Assembly: GCF_900046455.1 (NCBI RefSeq)
Contig: NZ_FCOT01000010.1
Span: 124,001 to 188,000 of the forward strand
Source: Cellulomonas timonensis
Lineage (GTDB): Bacteria; Actinomycetota; Actinomycetes; Actinomycetales; Cellulomonadaceae
Direction of reading: 5' to 3'
DNA length: 64,000 nucleotides
A program made the position numbers and the translations under genes. Below, in pieces: positions 44,870 through 56,709 of this stretch (its first letter is position 1; each line of letters opens with the position of its first letter). The notes beneath the pieces were generated by a model. That model saw only the letters and a list, made by a program, of their open reading frames with translations. It did not search any database and was not told the DNA's origin.

Positions 44870-46228
44870 TCAGGCCTTCGCGAGGCGCGCCGCGACGGCG
44901 AACGAGTCGATCTCGTTCGTCGCGGTCTGCTCCTGCGCGCCGGGCGCCGTCGTCCTGCGCGGGGTGCTCGACACGCGCGTGGCCAGCGCGGCGAGGGCCC
45001 GCCGCACCGCCGAGCCGGGCACGATCTCGTGCAGGAGCCGCGCGTCCAGCAGCGCCGCGTCAAGCGCTGAGGGGTCGTCCGGCACGAGGTGGGGGTCGAC
45101 GATGCTCGCGTACCGGGCGAGCGCCTCCGCGATGGCCTCCCCCGGCCGTGGTCCCACGACGCCCGGCCGCACCCGGTTGACGACGACGGTGCGCCGCCCC
45201 GGCACGCCGAGCTCGGCCAGCTCGCTGAGCGAGCGCACGAGCCGCTGCACGCCGATGGGGTCGGCGCCGCCGACCACCACGACCTCGTCGGCGTCCTGCA
45301 GGGCGGACAACGTCGCCGCGTTGCGGCGTGGCGCGCGGGTGTCGTAGCTGAGCACCTCGTCCTGCTCCACGCAGAAGCCGCAGTCGACGACGGTCCAGTC
45401 GGTGAGGGCGCGCGCGACCGTCCACACCACGTCGAGCGACGCCCCCGGGAGCTCGGGCCACCGGTCCGGGCGCGAGATGCCGGACAGCACCCGCAGGCCT
45501 GGCGCGAGCAGCGGTGAGAGCCGGGCGAGTGCCTGGACGTCGAGGACGCCCTGCCCGGCGGCCCGCGCCGCCGCCGCGAGCCCGGGCGCCTCGTCGAGCA
45601 GCCCGACGGCCTGTGCCACAGTCCCGCCGTAGGTGTCCGCGTCGACCAGCAGCGCGGTGCGGCCCAACACCGCGAGCTCGGCCGCGAGGTTCATCGCGAC
45701 GGTGGTGCGCCCGGGTGCCCCGGTGGGCCCCCACACTGCGATGAGCCGGCCGGGCTCCCTCGCCGCGGAGGCTGCCCCGGTGGCCGCGCCCGCGGAGCCC
45801 AGGGACGACGAGGCCGACGCGGGCGCGGCGTGCGAGCCGGGCCGGTCCCCGCCTCCCAGGGGCGACTCGAGGACGGCCACCACGTCGCGCACCAGCGCCT
45901 CCGCGCCGGCGGCGTCCTCAGGCGTGTCGACGATCAGGTCCACCCCGAAGGCTGTGATCCGCTCCGCCGCCCACCGGGCGCCCGCGTCCGCCAGCCCCAC
46001 GACTCGCACGCCGCACCGGTGCAGCGTCGCGACGGCCTCGCGGTCGAGCTGCGGCAGGTCCGCCGAGACGACGGCCACCTGGCCCAGGCCCGCGTCGGCC
46101 GCGGCCAGCAGCTCGGCCAGGTCGGCGCAGCGCCGCGTGACGCTCAGCCTCCCCCCGGCGCCGTCCATCGCCTGCACGATCTGTGACTCCGCGCTCCCCC
46201 GGACCGCGCACAGCACACCGACGGCCAC
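44870..46228 (-). CDS. TadZ/CpaE-like pilus localisation ATPase
   Basis: This 452-residue protein has an N-terminal receiver-like part without a clear phospho-acceptor, a linker, then a MinD/ParA-type ATPase with the deviant Walker A GPTGAPGRTTVAMN near residue 187, DADTYGG, and the later VVVGGADPIGV switch region. CpaE/TadZ proteins place Flp pilus machines at the cell pole. The Walker A has no first Lys of the usual KGGxGKT form; an Arg replaces the second Lys. The GTG start lies one base after the stop of the SAF-domain gene. Confidence 0.8.
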   Translation of the reverse strand: MAVGVLCAVRGSAESQIVQAMDGAGGRLSVTRRCADLAELLAAADAGLGQVAVVSADLPQLDREAVATLHRCGVRVVGLADAGARWAAERITAFGVDLIVDTPEDAAGAEALVRDVVAVLESPLGGGDRPGSHAAPASASSSLGSAGAATGAASAAREPGRLIAVWGPTGAPGRTTVAMNLAAELAVLGRTALLVDADTYGGTVAQAVGLLDEAPGLAAAARAAGQGVLDVQALARLSPLLAPGLRVLSGISRPDRWPELPGASLDVVWTVARALTDWTVVDCGFCVEQDEVLSYDTRAPRRNAATLSALQDADEVVVVGGADPIGVQRLVRSLSELAELGVPGRRTVVVNRVRPGVVGPRPGEAIAEALARYASIVDPHLVPDDPSALDAALLDARLLHEIVPGSAVRRALAALATRVSSTPRRTTAPGAQEQTATNEIDSFAVAARLAKA

Positions 46229-46229
46229 C

Positions 46230-46901
46230 TCAGCCCCCGGTCCCGGGGACGTGCATGACCTGCACGGCGCCCTCGCCCATCACGGCGGCGAGCACGGCTG
46301 GCAGCTCGCCCTTCGGCACCAAGACCTGCACCACGCTGGACCCGCCTGTGGTGAACGCCCCGTCGGGGCGCGTGACCTCGGCCACCACCAATCCCTCGGC
46401 CAACGCCTCTGGGGCGCCCGGCGCCATGGTCCCGTCCGCACGCCGGACGGCCTCCGGAACCTCCCACAGGTCGACCTGGGAGCCGACCACCACGTCCTGC
46501 GACAGCGTCTGGTCCACGGGGACGGCAAGCGGCCGCACGTCCAGGTCGCCCGCGGCGCCCACGGCAGAGCGCGGGAGCAGCTCGCCAGCGTCCACGACCC
46601 GCACCGCGACGGCGCCGTCCGGGACGCCGTCCGCGACGGTGAGATACCGGTCCAGCTCGCCGGGGCCGAGGCGGACCTGGGCGATGCCCAGGGCATCGGC
46701 GGCCAGTCCGCTGCCGGGGGTGATCGTGCCCCGCGCCACGTAGACGTCCACGGTGCGCTGGGCGTCCTGCACCACCCAGGAGCCGAGCGCCACCGAGCCG
46801 GCGACCATCGCGAGGCCAGCGAGCAGGCGCGGGTCGCGCCAGCCTGGCCTGCGCAGACGGCTCACCGCCGGCGCCGGCAGCTCAAGCACGGACGTGTCCA
46901 T
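46230..46901 (-). CDS. SAF-domain protein, CpaB/RcpC-like
   Basis: This 223-residue envelope protein has one membrane segment (LLAGLAMVAGSVALGSW, about residues 28-44) followed by an SAF domain (VARGTITPGSGLAADALGIAQVRL) with the strand DAGELLPRSAV. CpaB/RcpC proteins line the export path of Flp pili. The ATG at 46901 has AAGGAGTCGGG before it. It is the first gene of a unit with the TadZ-like gene and DUF6912, away from the main Tad operon at 14-18.8 kb. Confidence 0.8.
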   Translation of the reverse strand: MDTSVLELPAPAVSRLRRPGWRDPRLLAGLAMVAGSVALGSWVVQDAQRTVDVYVARGTITPGSGLAADALGIAQVRLGPGELDRYLTVADGVPDGAVAVRVVDAGELLPRSAVGAAGDLDVRPLAVPVDQTLSQDVVVGSQVDLWEVPEAVRRADGTMAPGAPEALAEGLVVAEVTRPDGAFTTGGSSVVQVLVPKGELPAVLAAVMGEGAVQVMHVPGTGG

Positions 46902-47068
46902 CCCGACTCCTTCTCCTGGCTCCTGGTGCGACGCCGGGCATGGGTCCACCCCGCTGCGCGGCGCCGTCGCGATGCCCATCATGCCGACAAGCGAGCAGGA
47001 ACAGGACATCCCGGTCGCAGCCTTGTGCACAACGGCTCCTGCGTGCGCGTGCGTGCCACACTGCGAAC

Positions 47069-47299
47069 ATGGCCCCCAGGTTCCTCACGCTCGCCGACGT
47101 GACCGAGGTGCTGAACATCTCAGCCGCCCAGGCATATGCGCTGGTGCGCTCGGGCGAGCTTCCCGCGATCCAGATCGGCGGCCGCCTGCAGTGGCGCGTC
47201 GAGGCGCAGGAGCTCGAGCGGTACATCGAGCGCATGTACGCGCAGACGCGCGCGCGGATCGAGTCCGACGCGGGCCAGCAGGTCGACAGCCCGCACTGA
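47069..47299 (+). CDS. excisionase-type helix-turn-helix DNA-binding protein
   Basis: This 76-residue protein is a single MerR/excisionase-like winged helix (FLTLADVTEVLNISAAQAYALVRSGELPAIQIGG). Related small actinomycete proteins are regulators such as BldC rather than phage excisionases. It is divergent from the SAF-domain gene, so it could control the Tad genes there. That is inferred from position only. An 18-base tandem duplication covers its stop. Confidence 0.8.
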   Translation: MAPRFLTLADVTEVLNISAAQAYALVRSGELPAIQIGGRLQWRVEAQELERYIERMYAQTRARIESDAGQQVDSPH

Positions 47300-47331
47300 G
47301 CCGGCAACCCACGCTGAGTCGGCAACCCGCG
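47296..47331. repeat. 18-base tandem duplication at the HTH gene stop
   Basis: CTGAGCCGGCAACCCACG (47296-47313) is followed directly by CTGAGTCGGCAACCCGCG (47314-47331), with two mismatches. The TGA of the first copy is the stop of the HTH gene; the second copy repeats TGA in the same frame. Confidence 0.9.
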
Positions 47332-47340
47332 CGGAGCGGC

Positions 47341-47871
47341 TCACCGCGACCTCACGGCGCGGAGCCCCGCGAACGGCACAGCCACGAGCCCGTCCCGTCG
47401 GGCCGCCTCGCCGTGCCCTGCTGCGAGGTCGAGGTGATCGGCGCCGACGCGCTCGATGCGTCCGGTGAGCTCGGTTCCGTCCACCTCGACCTGCACGAGC
47501 ACCCGGTCGCGGGCCAGCGCCCGTAGCGCGTGCCCGAGGGTGAGCCGGCCCTCCACCACCCCGGGGCTCGGCGCGACGTACGGCCCGAGCCCCGTGACCA
47601 CGACGACCGCCGCGAGTGGGATGAGCGCCTGGCGCCCTTGCGCCCCGAGGAGCAGCCACTGCGGCGCGGCGTCGAGGACCTGCCCCTCGGCTGTCGACCC
47701 ACCCCGCAGGCGCACCGACAGGACACCGCCCCGGGCTGCGCGCAGGCGGTCGCCGATCGCGACAGTGGCCCGCTCCGCACGGGTCAGCTCGGCGACCTGA
47801 GCGTCGAGCTCGGCTGCGCCGTGGGCGGCGAACTGGGCCTCGAGATCGGCGAACAGGGCTTCCCAACGCAT
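47341..47871 (-). CDS. conserved actinomycete hypothetical protein
   Basis: This 176-residue cytoplasmic protein starts RWEALFADLEAQF and has a C-terminal half of short beta-strands (VLSVRLRGGSTAEGQVLD, LVQVEVDGTELTGRIERVG) suggestive of an Sm-like barrel pair. No catalytic motif is visible. Proteins with the same start are common in Cellulomonas relatives, as I recall, but have no known role. The ATG at 47871 is chosen; a GTG two codons upstream (47877) is also possible. Confidence 0.6.
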   Translation of the reverse strand: MRWEALFADLEAQFAAHGAAELDAQVAELTRAERATVAIGDRLRAARGGVLSVRLRGGSTAEGQVLDAAPQWLLLGAQGRQALIPLAAVVVVTGLGPYVAPSPGVVEGRLTLGHALRALARDRVLVQVEVDGTELTGRIERVGADHLDLAAGHGEAARRDGLVAVPFAGLRAVRSR

Positions 47872-48007
47872 CCGCACACCGTAAGGCCGAATCCTGACGA
47901 GTTGTCCACTTCCGGCGTGATGTCTGGATCTTGTGGCGCTCATGCAGTAGACCTAGGGCACGACGAACACCAAACGACATCAAACTGCATGAAACGAGGG
48001 TGACCGC

Positions 48008-48835
48008 ATGACAGCGCTCGACCGCCCACCCGGCGCTCCCCGGATCCTGAGGCTGCTGGCGCTGCCCGTGGGCCTCGCGGCCAGCGCCGCACTCACCGGC
48101 CTTCTGGCCGTCCGACTCCGCAGCATCGCCACCGCCGACCTCTCAGCCCTGCGGATCGACCAGGCCGTGGAGATCGGTGTCGTCGCCATCGGCGCCGCCC
48201 TCACCGCCTGGCTCGCCCTCTCGCTGCTCGTCGCGACCGCATGCGCCGCAGCACGCGTGGTCGGCGGCGGATGGGCCGCCGGCGAGCGGCTCGTGCATCG
48301 GTGCGCGCCCACCCTCGTGCGGCGCACGCTCGTGCTGGCCGTCGGCGCCGGGCTCGGGCTCTCCGTGGGCGGTGTGGCGCATGCGGCCGACACCGACCTG
48401 GGCTGGACGCCCACCACCACGACCGCAACGGCCGACACCCAGATCGACGCCGTGCCCGCAGCGCCACCTGCCGGGCCCGCCGACGAGGACCGGGCGCACA
48501 CCGCCGCGACAGACGCCGCGACAATCACCGTGAGCGCGTCGACGCAGGCGCCTGGCTCGCAGCCGCCGATGCCCGCCGACCTCACGCAGCCGACGTCGGC
48601 GCAGGTCGTCGTCGCCCCCGGCGACAGCCTCTGGAAGATCGCCGCCGATCACCTCGGACCCGACGCCGGCGCCGCGGAAATCGCCGCCGCCTGGCCCCGG
48701 TGGCATGAGACGAACGCCGCCGCGATCGGCGCGGATCCCGACGTCATCCACCCGGGCCAAACGCTCGACGCGCCCTCGCCCGAGCTCGACGAGACGGCGC
48801 CCCTGGACGTCCCGGTGGAGGGGAGCGCGTCATGA
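48008..48835 (+). CDS. LysM-domain membrane protein
   Basis: This 275-residue protein has two or three N-terminal membrane segments (about residues 15-35, 57-80 and 100-120), a Thr/Ala-rich extracellular linker and a C-terminal LysM repeat (VVVAPGDSLWKIAADHL to DVIHPGQTL). LysM binds peptidoglycan, so it probably anchors to the wall. It overlaps the Rv3235-family gene by 4 bases. The ATG has GAGGG upstream. Confidence 0.85.
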   Translation: MTALDRPPGAPRILRLLALPVGLAASAALTGLLAVRLRSIATADLSALRIDQAVEIGVVAIGAALTAWLALSLLVATACAAARVVGGGWAAGERLVHRCAPTLVRRTLVLAVGAGLGLSVGGVAHAADTDLGWTPTTTTATADTQIDAVPAAPPAGPADEDRAHTAATDAATITVSASTQAPGSQPPMPADLTQPTSAQVVVAPGDSLWKIAADHLGPDAGAAEIAAAWPRWHETNAAAIGADPDVIHPGQTLDAPSPELDETAPLDVPVEGSAS

Positions 48836-49551
48836 CCACCACCGCGCCGCCACTCACCTCCGCCGAGGCCGCCCTCGCCCATCTGCGCCCGACGGCGCCG
48901 CCCACTCGCCCGACGCCGCCCGCGCCGGCGTCGCCGGCCGCATCGCATTCGACCGATGCGGTCCGGCCCACGCTCCCGGCCGTGGCCGACGAGCCGGAAC
49001 CGGCGCCGTCACGGTCGGGAGCGACAACGGGCCGAGCACCGCAGGCATCCGTCCACATGCGCCTCATCCCCCACCTGGCGCCGGGAAGCCGCCCCCGCGC
49101 GGCCAGCGGCCCGGGCCCGGTCCGTCCACCGACGCTCGAGGAGCGCACCCGCGAACGGCGACGCAACGCTCTCCAGGCGTCGCGCCAGACGCCAGAGCCC
49201 GATGAGCCGGGCTGCGACCCCCTGCCGGAGCCGACGTCGGTGTGCTGCTCGATCGTGCTCGTGGCGCTGGAGGCGTTGACCGGCACCCGTTCCCTCTCCC
49301 AGCTCGCCCGCTGGGTGACGCCTGAGGTCTATGAGCGGCTCGCCGCACGCGCGGCGGTCACCGAGCGGTCGCTGGGCTCCTCCCGGCCCGCCCCGCGGCC
49401 CGAGGTGCGCCGGGCACGGGTCTGCCGCCTCGGCCAGCGCGTGGCGGAGGCGAGCATCGTCGTGCAGGACGGCGCCCGGGTGCGAGCCGTCGCGGTCCGG
49501 GTCGAGGAACGCCGGGGCGCCTGGCGGGCTGTCGCCCTCGAGATCGGCTGA
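48832..49551 (+). CDS. Rv3235-family protein
   Basis: This 239-residue protein has a disordered Pro/Ala-rich first half and a compact C-terminal domain from about residue 145 (CCSIVLVALEALTGTRSLSQLARWV to VRAVAVRVEERRGAWRAVALEIG) matching the Rv3235 family of actinomycetes. Its function is unknown. As in mycobacteria it lies near secA, hpf and mtrAB, here convergent with secA across a strong terminator. Confidence 0.8.
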   Translation: MTTTAPPLTSAEAALAHLRPTAPPTRPTPPAPASPAASHSTDAVRPTLPAVADEPEPAPSRSGATTGRAPQASVHMRLIPHLAPGSRPRAASGPGPVRPPTLEERTRERRRNALQASRQTPEPDEPGCDPLPEPTSVCCSIVLVALEALTGTRSLSQLARWVTPEVYERLAARAAVTERSLGSSRPAPRPEVRRARVCRLGQRVAEASIVVQDGARVRAVAVRVEERRGAWRAVALEIG

Positions 49552-49573
49552 CCGCCGCCCCCGCACATGACGA

Positions 49574-49603
49574 AGGCCGGGTCGGTTGCCACCGACCCGG
49601 CCT
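49574..49603. terminator. bidirectional terminator between Rv3235-family gene and secA
   Basis: A perfect 13-base inverted repeat (AGGCCGGGTCGGT with ACCGACCCGGCCT, loop TGCC) sits in the 63-base gap between two convergent genes, 22 bases past one stop and 11 past the other. Confidence 0.92.
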
Positions 49604-49614
49604 CACGTCATGCG

Positions 49615-52401
<2,787 letters not shown>

Positions 52402-52501
52402 GCGTCACTCCCCACGTGTTCGCGCTCCGCACGCCGAGGCGTCGGAGCGGTCTGGGCGGACCCGACCGCACGGCCGGGGCGCTGACCATCGTAGGCGAGG
52501 G

Positions 52502-53535
52502 TTATGGCCTCGGTCGAAGAACGACTACGGCGAGGAGCAGCAGGAGGGCTCCCAGCACCCCCGCCACGCCCAGCCGCTCGTCCCGCAGGAGCACGGCGCC
52601 GACAGTGGCGGCGAGGGGCTCGAGCAACGCGAGCAGCGCGGCGGTGGTCCCCGGCACGCTGCGCAGGCCGCGAAAGTACGCGGCGTAGGCGGCCGCGGTC
52701 GGCACCGCCCCGAGGAAGAGCAGCAAGACCCATCCGCCGGCCTCCCGGGGCAGTAAGGGACCGGCTCCTGTCACCAGCACCGCGGCCGTGAGCAGCAGGC
52801 CGCCGCAGACGAACGCGAGGCCCACGAGCGGCAGCGCGCCCAGCCCCGGGACCGGGCGCGTGTTGAGCTGCGTCATCGCGGCGAACCCAGCCCCCGAGCC
52901 GAGCGCCAGCAGCACCCCGGCGCCGCCCGCCTCCCCGGACGCCGGCGCCCCGACGGACGTGGGACGTCCCCGGCAGCGGGGGATGTGTGTGAGAGACAGA
53001 GCCGGGCAACCCCAGCCGCGGTGCGGCGCATCGATCGCACCGGGGGCTGCACTGACGGCACGTAGCGGGACGCTCCGACGCGCAGTCCTAGGCGGCCGAG
53101 CGCCAGCAGGAGGGCGGCCAGCACCTGCCCTGACGGCGCCTGACGGCTCCGCAGCGCGACCCCGGCCGCCACCATCACCGGCGCCGACCCGAGCGCGACG
53201 AGCGTTGCCATCGCGACGCCCGCGCTGGCCACCGCGCCGAAGAAGCACGCCTGGTACAGGGCCGCGAGCGCCGCCGTCGCGGCCACCCTTCCCGCCGCGG
53301 CCCGGGTGCGCGGCACCTGGTCGAGCCGGCCGGACACCGCGACGATGCCGAGCAACAGGAGGCCGCCGGACAGCAGCCGGCATGCCGCGACGGCAGTCGC
53401 CGACATCCCCGCCACCGCGCCGAGCTCGGCGCCCGCGAGGCCGCCCGCCCCCCACAGCACCGCGCCCAAGGCCACCAGCGCGAAGTCACCTGATCGGGTC
53501 AACGCGACGCGCGCGTCGACCCCCTCGGCGGCCAT
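52502..53535 (-). pseudogene. EamA/DMT-family transporter, interrupted
   Basis: Two reading frames together make one ten-helix EamA transporter. The first half runs from ATG 53535 to about 53074 (ending LGLRVGA), and the second half resumes at about 52954 (VGAPASGEAGGAGVLLALGSGAGF) in another frame. Between them lie 125 extra bases. Removing 52955-53079 joins the halves in frame and gives 302 residues, a normal family length. As written the gene cannot make a full protein. Whether this is a real insertion or an assembly fault is open. Before the break it would have been a metabolite exporter of unknown substrate. Confidence 0.8.
52955..53079. other. 125-base insertion with 9-base flanking repeats inside EamA gene
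   Basis: GTCGGAGCG (minus strand 53079-53071) and GTCGGGGCG (52954-52946) flank 116 bases and differ at one position, like a target-site duplication. The insert holds a 19-base sequence (52981-52999) that matches the Tn5/Nextera mosaic end at 16 of 19 positions, and small hairpins such as CCCCGGCAGCGGGG. It has no coding capacity and no clear terminal inverted repeats. Confidence 0.65.
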
Positions 53536-53538
53536 CTC

Positions 53539-54876
53539 TCACGGTCCGGTCGTGGCGCCGGAGAGGGCGTCGGCCAGCGCGGCGGCGAGCCCGCCGGACG
53601 CCCCGGCCCCCGCCCCGCCGACCTGCACGTCGGACAGGCCCAGCCAGCCGGCGAGGACGCGCAACTCGGCGGCCAGCGCGTCGGCGACGTCGGCGGCCTC
53701 CCCGCCCGGCGCCCCCGGGGTCCGATGCGCGGCGTGCACGCGGAGCACGCCGGCACGGCGGTCGGCCTTGAGGTCCACCAATGCGACCAGGTGCTCCCCC
53801 AGCAGGAACGGCAGCACGTAGTAGCCGTGCACGCGCTTGTGCTCGGGCACATAGATCTCGATGCGGTAGCGCAGGCCGAAGAGCTCCTCGAGCCGCCGCC
53901 GCTCGAACACCAGCGGGTCGAACGGGCTCAGCAGCGTGCGGGCCGCGGACTGCCGTGGCACCGTCGCGTCCCGGTGCAGGTAGACCGCCCGACCCCAGCC
54001 CTCGACGCGCACGGGCAGCAGGACGCCGTCCTCCACGAGCTCGTCCAGCGCGCGCGTCGCCGCGGGCCCGCGCAGCCGGAAGTAGTCGAGCAGGCACTTC
54101 GCGGACCCGATGCCATGCGCCCGCGCCCCGATCTCGACGAGCCCGCGGAGCGCCTCGTCATCCGTGGGCTCGGGACTCGCCAGCACCGCCGCGGGCAGCA
54201 CCCGCTCGGCCAGGTCGTAGCAGCGCTCGAACTGGGCGTTGCGACGGGCGGCGGCGACCTCGCCGGTGAAGAACAAGTACTCGAGCACACGTTTGGCGAC
54301 AGTCCAGTTCCATCCCCACTCGGTGCGGGTGCGGGGATGCTCGGCCTCGAAGTAGGCGTGGATCTGGCTGGCAGTGACCGGGCCGTGCGCGGCGACGAGC
54401 CCGCGGATCTCCGCGACCTCCGCCGCATGCGCGAGCGGCACGTCACGGACGGACCCCCACGCGGATGTGCGGTACGAACGCCTGCGCCAGCCCAGCATCC
54501 GGTAGGTCTCCGGCGGCACGAACGACGCCTCATGCGCCCACGTCTCCACGAGCCGGCGTGGCGCCCGGCCCGCGGCGCGGTCGAGGAGCGTCGTGTCGTA
54601 CGGCCCGAGCCTGGAGTAGACGGGCATGAGGTGCGCGCGGGCCAGCACGTTCACCGAGTCGATCTGCAGGAGGCCCAGCCTGTCGACGACCTGCAGGTAC
54701 TGGCGCATGGTGACCGGACCCGTCCGCACCGGGCGGCCGCGGTCGAGCCCCTGGGCCCGGAGCGCGACGCGACGCGCCTGGGACGCGGAGAGCGAGTCTC
54801 GCGGCGCTGGCGCGACCCGGCCGGATCCTTGCCGGGAGGCGTCGGCGGAGGGCTGGGTGAGCGGGAGTGAGGCCAC
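53539..54876 (-). CDS. YcaQ-family DNA glycosylase (crosslink repair, HTH_42)
   Basis: This 445-residue protein is built of tandem winged helices. The family active-site motif Gln-x-Asp appears in LGLLQIDSVNVLARAH near residue 70, followed by LVETWAHEAS and later HGYYVLPFLLGEHLVA. YcaQ/AlkX relatives unhook DNA interstrand crosslinks and remove bulky alkylated bases. It begins upstream of the EamA gene by 3 bases and probably shares its transcript. Confidence 0.85.
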   Translation of the reverse strand: MASLPLTQPSADASRQGSGRVAPAPRDSLSASQARRVALRAQGLDRGRPVRTGPVTMRQYLQVVDRLGLLQIDSVNVLARAHLMPVYSRLGPYDTTLLDRAAGRAPRRLVETWAHEASFVPPETYRMLGWRRRSYRTSAWGSVRDVPLAHAAEVAEIRGLVAAHGPVTASQIHAYFEAEHPRTRTEWGWNWTVAKRVLEYLFFTGEVAAARRNAQFERCYDLAERVLPAAVLASPEPTDDEALRGLVEIGARAHGIGSAKCLLDYFRLRGPAATRALDELVEDGVLLPVRVEGWGRAVYLHRDATVPRQSAARTLLSPFDPLVFERRRLEELFGLRYRIEIYVPEHKRVHGYYVLPFLLGEHLVALVDLKADRRAGVLRVHAAHRTPGAPGGEAADVADALAAELRVLAGWLGLSDVQVGGAGAGASGGLAAALADALSGATTGP

Positions 54877-54951
54877 CGGGCCATCCTGCCGTCGGGCGGT
54901 GACATCTGGCGTGGGTCATCCCGGCGTGAAGTTCCCGGCCCGCACGCGCGG

Positions 54952-54984
54952 ACAGGCCCCGCGGGCGATGCCCACGGGGCCTGT
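54952..54984 (-). terminator. terminator after hpf
   Basis: A 15-base stem (ACAGGCCCCG-x-GGGC pairing with GCCC-x-CGGGGCCTGT, one G-T pair on the minus strand) with a 3-base loop lies 44 bases after the hpf stop, upstream of the YcaQ gene. No T run follows. Confidence 0.75.
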
Positions 54985-55027
54985 CGTCAGGTGATCGAGC
55001 CGTCCAGGAGGACCGCTCGGTCGGCTG

Positions 55028-55696
55028 CTACACCCGTGCCGTCTGCCGTTCGGCGAGCTCGCCGTTGCCGTTCGTGCGCACCGGCGTGTCCAGCTTGATC
55101 ACGCCGTAGCTCCAGCCGTGGCGGCGGTAGGCGACCGCGGGCTGAGCGGTCTCCGCGTCGATGAACAGGTAGAAGTCGTGCCCCACCAGTTCCATCTCGT
55201 AGAGCGCGTCATCGATCGTCATGGGGTGGGCCGAGTGGACCTTCTCGCGGATCACCACCGGGGAGTCGCCGAGCGTCAGCTCCACGACGTCGCCCGGGGC
55301 CACCGCGACCGTCTGCTCGGGCTCCTGGTCGTCGTCGCTCGGCGGCCGCACGTCGACGGGCACCTCGCTCGGCGGGATCAGGGTCCGGTTGTGGTGGTCC
55401 TTGCGGCGGTCGCGCGAGCGCCGCAGCCGTTCCTGCAGCTTCGCGATGGCGAGGTCCAGCGCTGCGAAGCGGTCGTCCGCGCACGCCTCGGCGCGGATCA
55501 CTGGGCCCTTGTCCACGACCGTCAGCTCCACCCGCTCGCAGCTGCCTGCCTGTCGCGGGTTGCGTTCGTGCGTGACGACCACGTCGATGCGCTGAGCACG
55601 GGGAGCGAGCTGGGCCAGCTTCGTCAGCTTGTCCGTGGCATGCCGGCGGAACTTCTCCAGCACCTCGGTGTGACGACCAACGACCACAATCTCCAT
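55028..55696 (-). CDS. hpf: long-form ribosome hibernation promoting factor
   Basis: This 222-residue protein has the N-terminal YfiA-like fold (EIVVVGRHTEVLEKFRRHATDKL to DLAIAKLQERLRRSRDR) and, after a linker, the C-terminal dimerisation domain (VVIREKVHSAHPMTIDDALYEMELVGHDFYLF) of long HPF. It stores ribosomes as 100S dimers in stationary phase. The ATG follows GGAGGTCTTC. Its location beside secA and the comF-like gene matches the mycobacterial order. Confidence 0.95.
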   Translation of the reverse strand: MEIVVVGRHTEVLEKFRRHATDKLTKLAQLAPRAQRIDVVVTHERNPRQAGSCERVELTVVDKGPVIRAEACADDRFAALDLAIAKLQERLRRSRDRRKDHHNRTLIPPSEVPVDVRPPSDDDQEPEQTVAVAPGDVVELTLGDSPVVIREKVHSAHPMTIDDALYEMELVGHDFYLFIDAETAQPAVAYRRHGWSYGVIKLDTPVRTNGNGELAERQTARV

Positions 55697-55884
55697 GAAG
55701 ACCTCCAGGGAGGGACCAGGGGCGGGGGGAACACCGCCCGGTGACGTACCAAGACGCCCCGATGGGGCGATCGTGCGGCACCACCTCCTCCCGTGGCCTG
55801 GCCTGCGCCCGGGACCGAGCAGGGCATCGGAGCGACCTCGCCCCGACCTGTCGGTTCTGAGGTCAACGCTATCCCGACGAGGGC

Positions 55885-56709
55885 TCAGGTTCCAGTTCCG
55901 CCGCTCCGCCGACCGGGTGGCGGAGTGGCCGCGAGCACGAGCGCGCCGATCACGACGGCCCCCGCGGCGGTCAGCGCGCGCTCGCATGCGGCGAGGGTCG
56001 CGCCGGTGGTCAGCACGTCGTCGACGAGGAGCACCGGACTGCCTCCCACCTGCGCGCGCGTCGACCGGCGCACCACGATCTGGTCGGCGAGGTTGGCGCC
56101 GCGAGAGCGGGCTCCCAGCCCGACCTGGTCGTGACCGCCCCACCGTCGCCGCAGCGCGCGGCACGGCCGCGTGCCCGGCAGCCCGTCCGCGAGCGCCTGG
56201 GCCGCCGCGGCGGCGAGCCGGCCCACGAGGTCCTCGCCTCGTCGCCAGCGCGCCGTGACGGATGAGGGCGCGGGAACGACGAGCAGGCTGGTCGACGGGC
56301 TCCAGCCGCCCAGCGCAGGAGCCACCTGCCGGGCGGCGCCCGCCGTGGCGTCCGCCAGGTGACGGCTGAGGTCGACGCGGCCACGGTCCTTCCACGACAC
56401 GACGATCTCCCGCACAGGCCCCACGCACGGCGCCGGCGCCCACACGGGCAGCGGCGCGCGACCGTCCATGGTGTCGAGCCGCGGCGCCGCGCCCTCGCAC
56501 CGCCAGGGCGGAGCACGGAGCAGTGCGGCGCAGGCGGGGCACAGCGCCACGTCGAATGCCCCGCATCCCGCGCAGTCCACCGGCAGCACGAGCCGCCCGA
56601 CGTCGGTCAGAGCACGACGGAGTCCGCGAACGACACCAGAAACGGAGGCCGCCGAGGGAGGGGGTGCGAGGTGGGATGCGCTGGCGCCTGCGGGGTGAGG
56701 CTCGGTCAT
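55885..56709 (-). CDS. ComF-family phosphoribosyltransferase-like protein
   Basis: This 274-residue protein has a zinc-knuckle region (CAGCGAFDVALCPAC, about residues 48-62) and a type I PRTase domain with the PRPP motif LLVDDVLTTGATL at about 236-248. ComF proteins are needed for DNA uptake in competent bacteria; in actinomycetes their job is unclear. The start at 56709 is chosen because the residues before it are low-complexity and have no ribosome site. hpf starts 188 bases downstream. Confidence 0.8.
   Translation of the reverse strand: MTEPHPAGASASHLAPPPSAASVSGVVRGLRRALTDVGRLVLPVDCAGCGAFDVALCPACAALLRAPPWRCEGAAPRLDTMDGRAPLPVWAPAPCVGPVREIVVSWKDRGRVDLSRHLADATAGAARQVAPALGGWSPSTSLLVVPAPSSVTARWRRGEDLVGRLAAAAAQALADGLPGTRPCRALRRRWGGHDQVGLGARSRGANLADQIVVRRSTRAQVGGSPVLLVDDVLTTGATLAACERALTAAGAVVIGALVLAATPPPGRRSGGTGT

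Noticed and set aside
52955-53079. Complete insertion sequence in the EamA gene
   Set aside because: The insert is only about 116 bases, encodes nothing, and no terminal inverted repeats can be seen.
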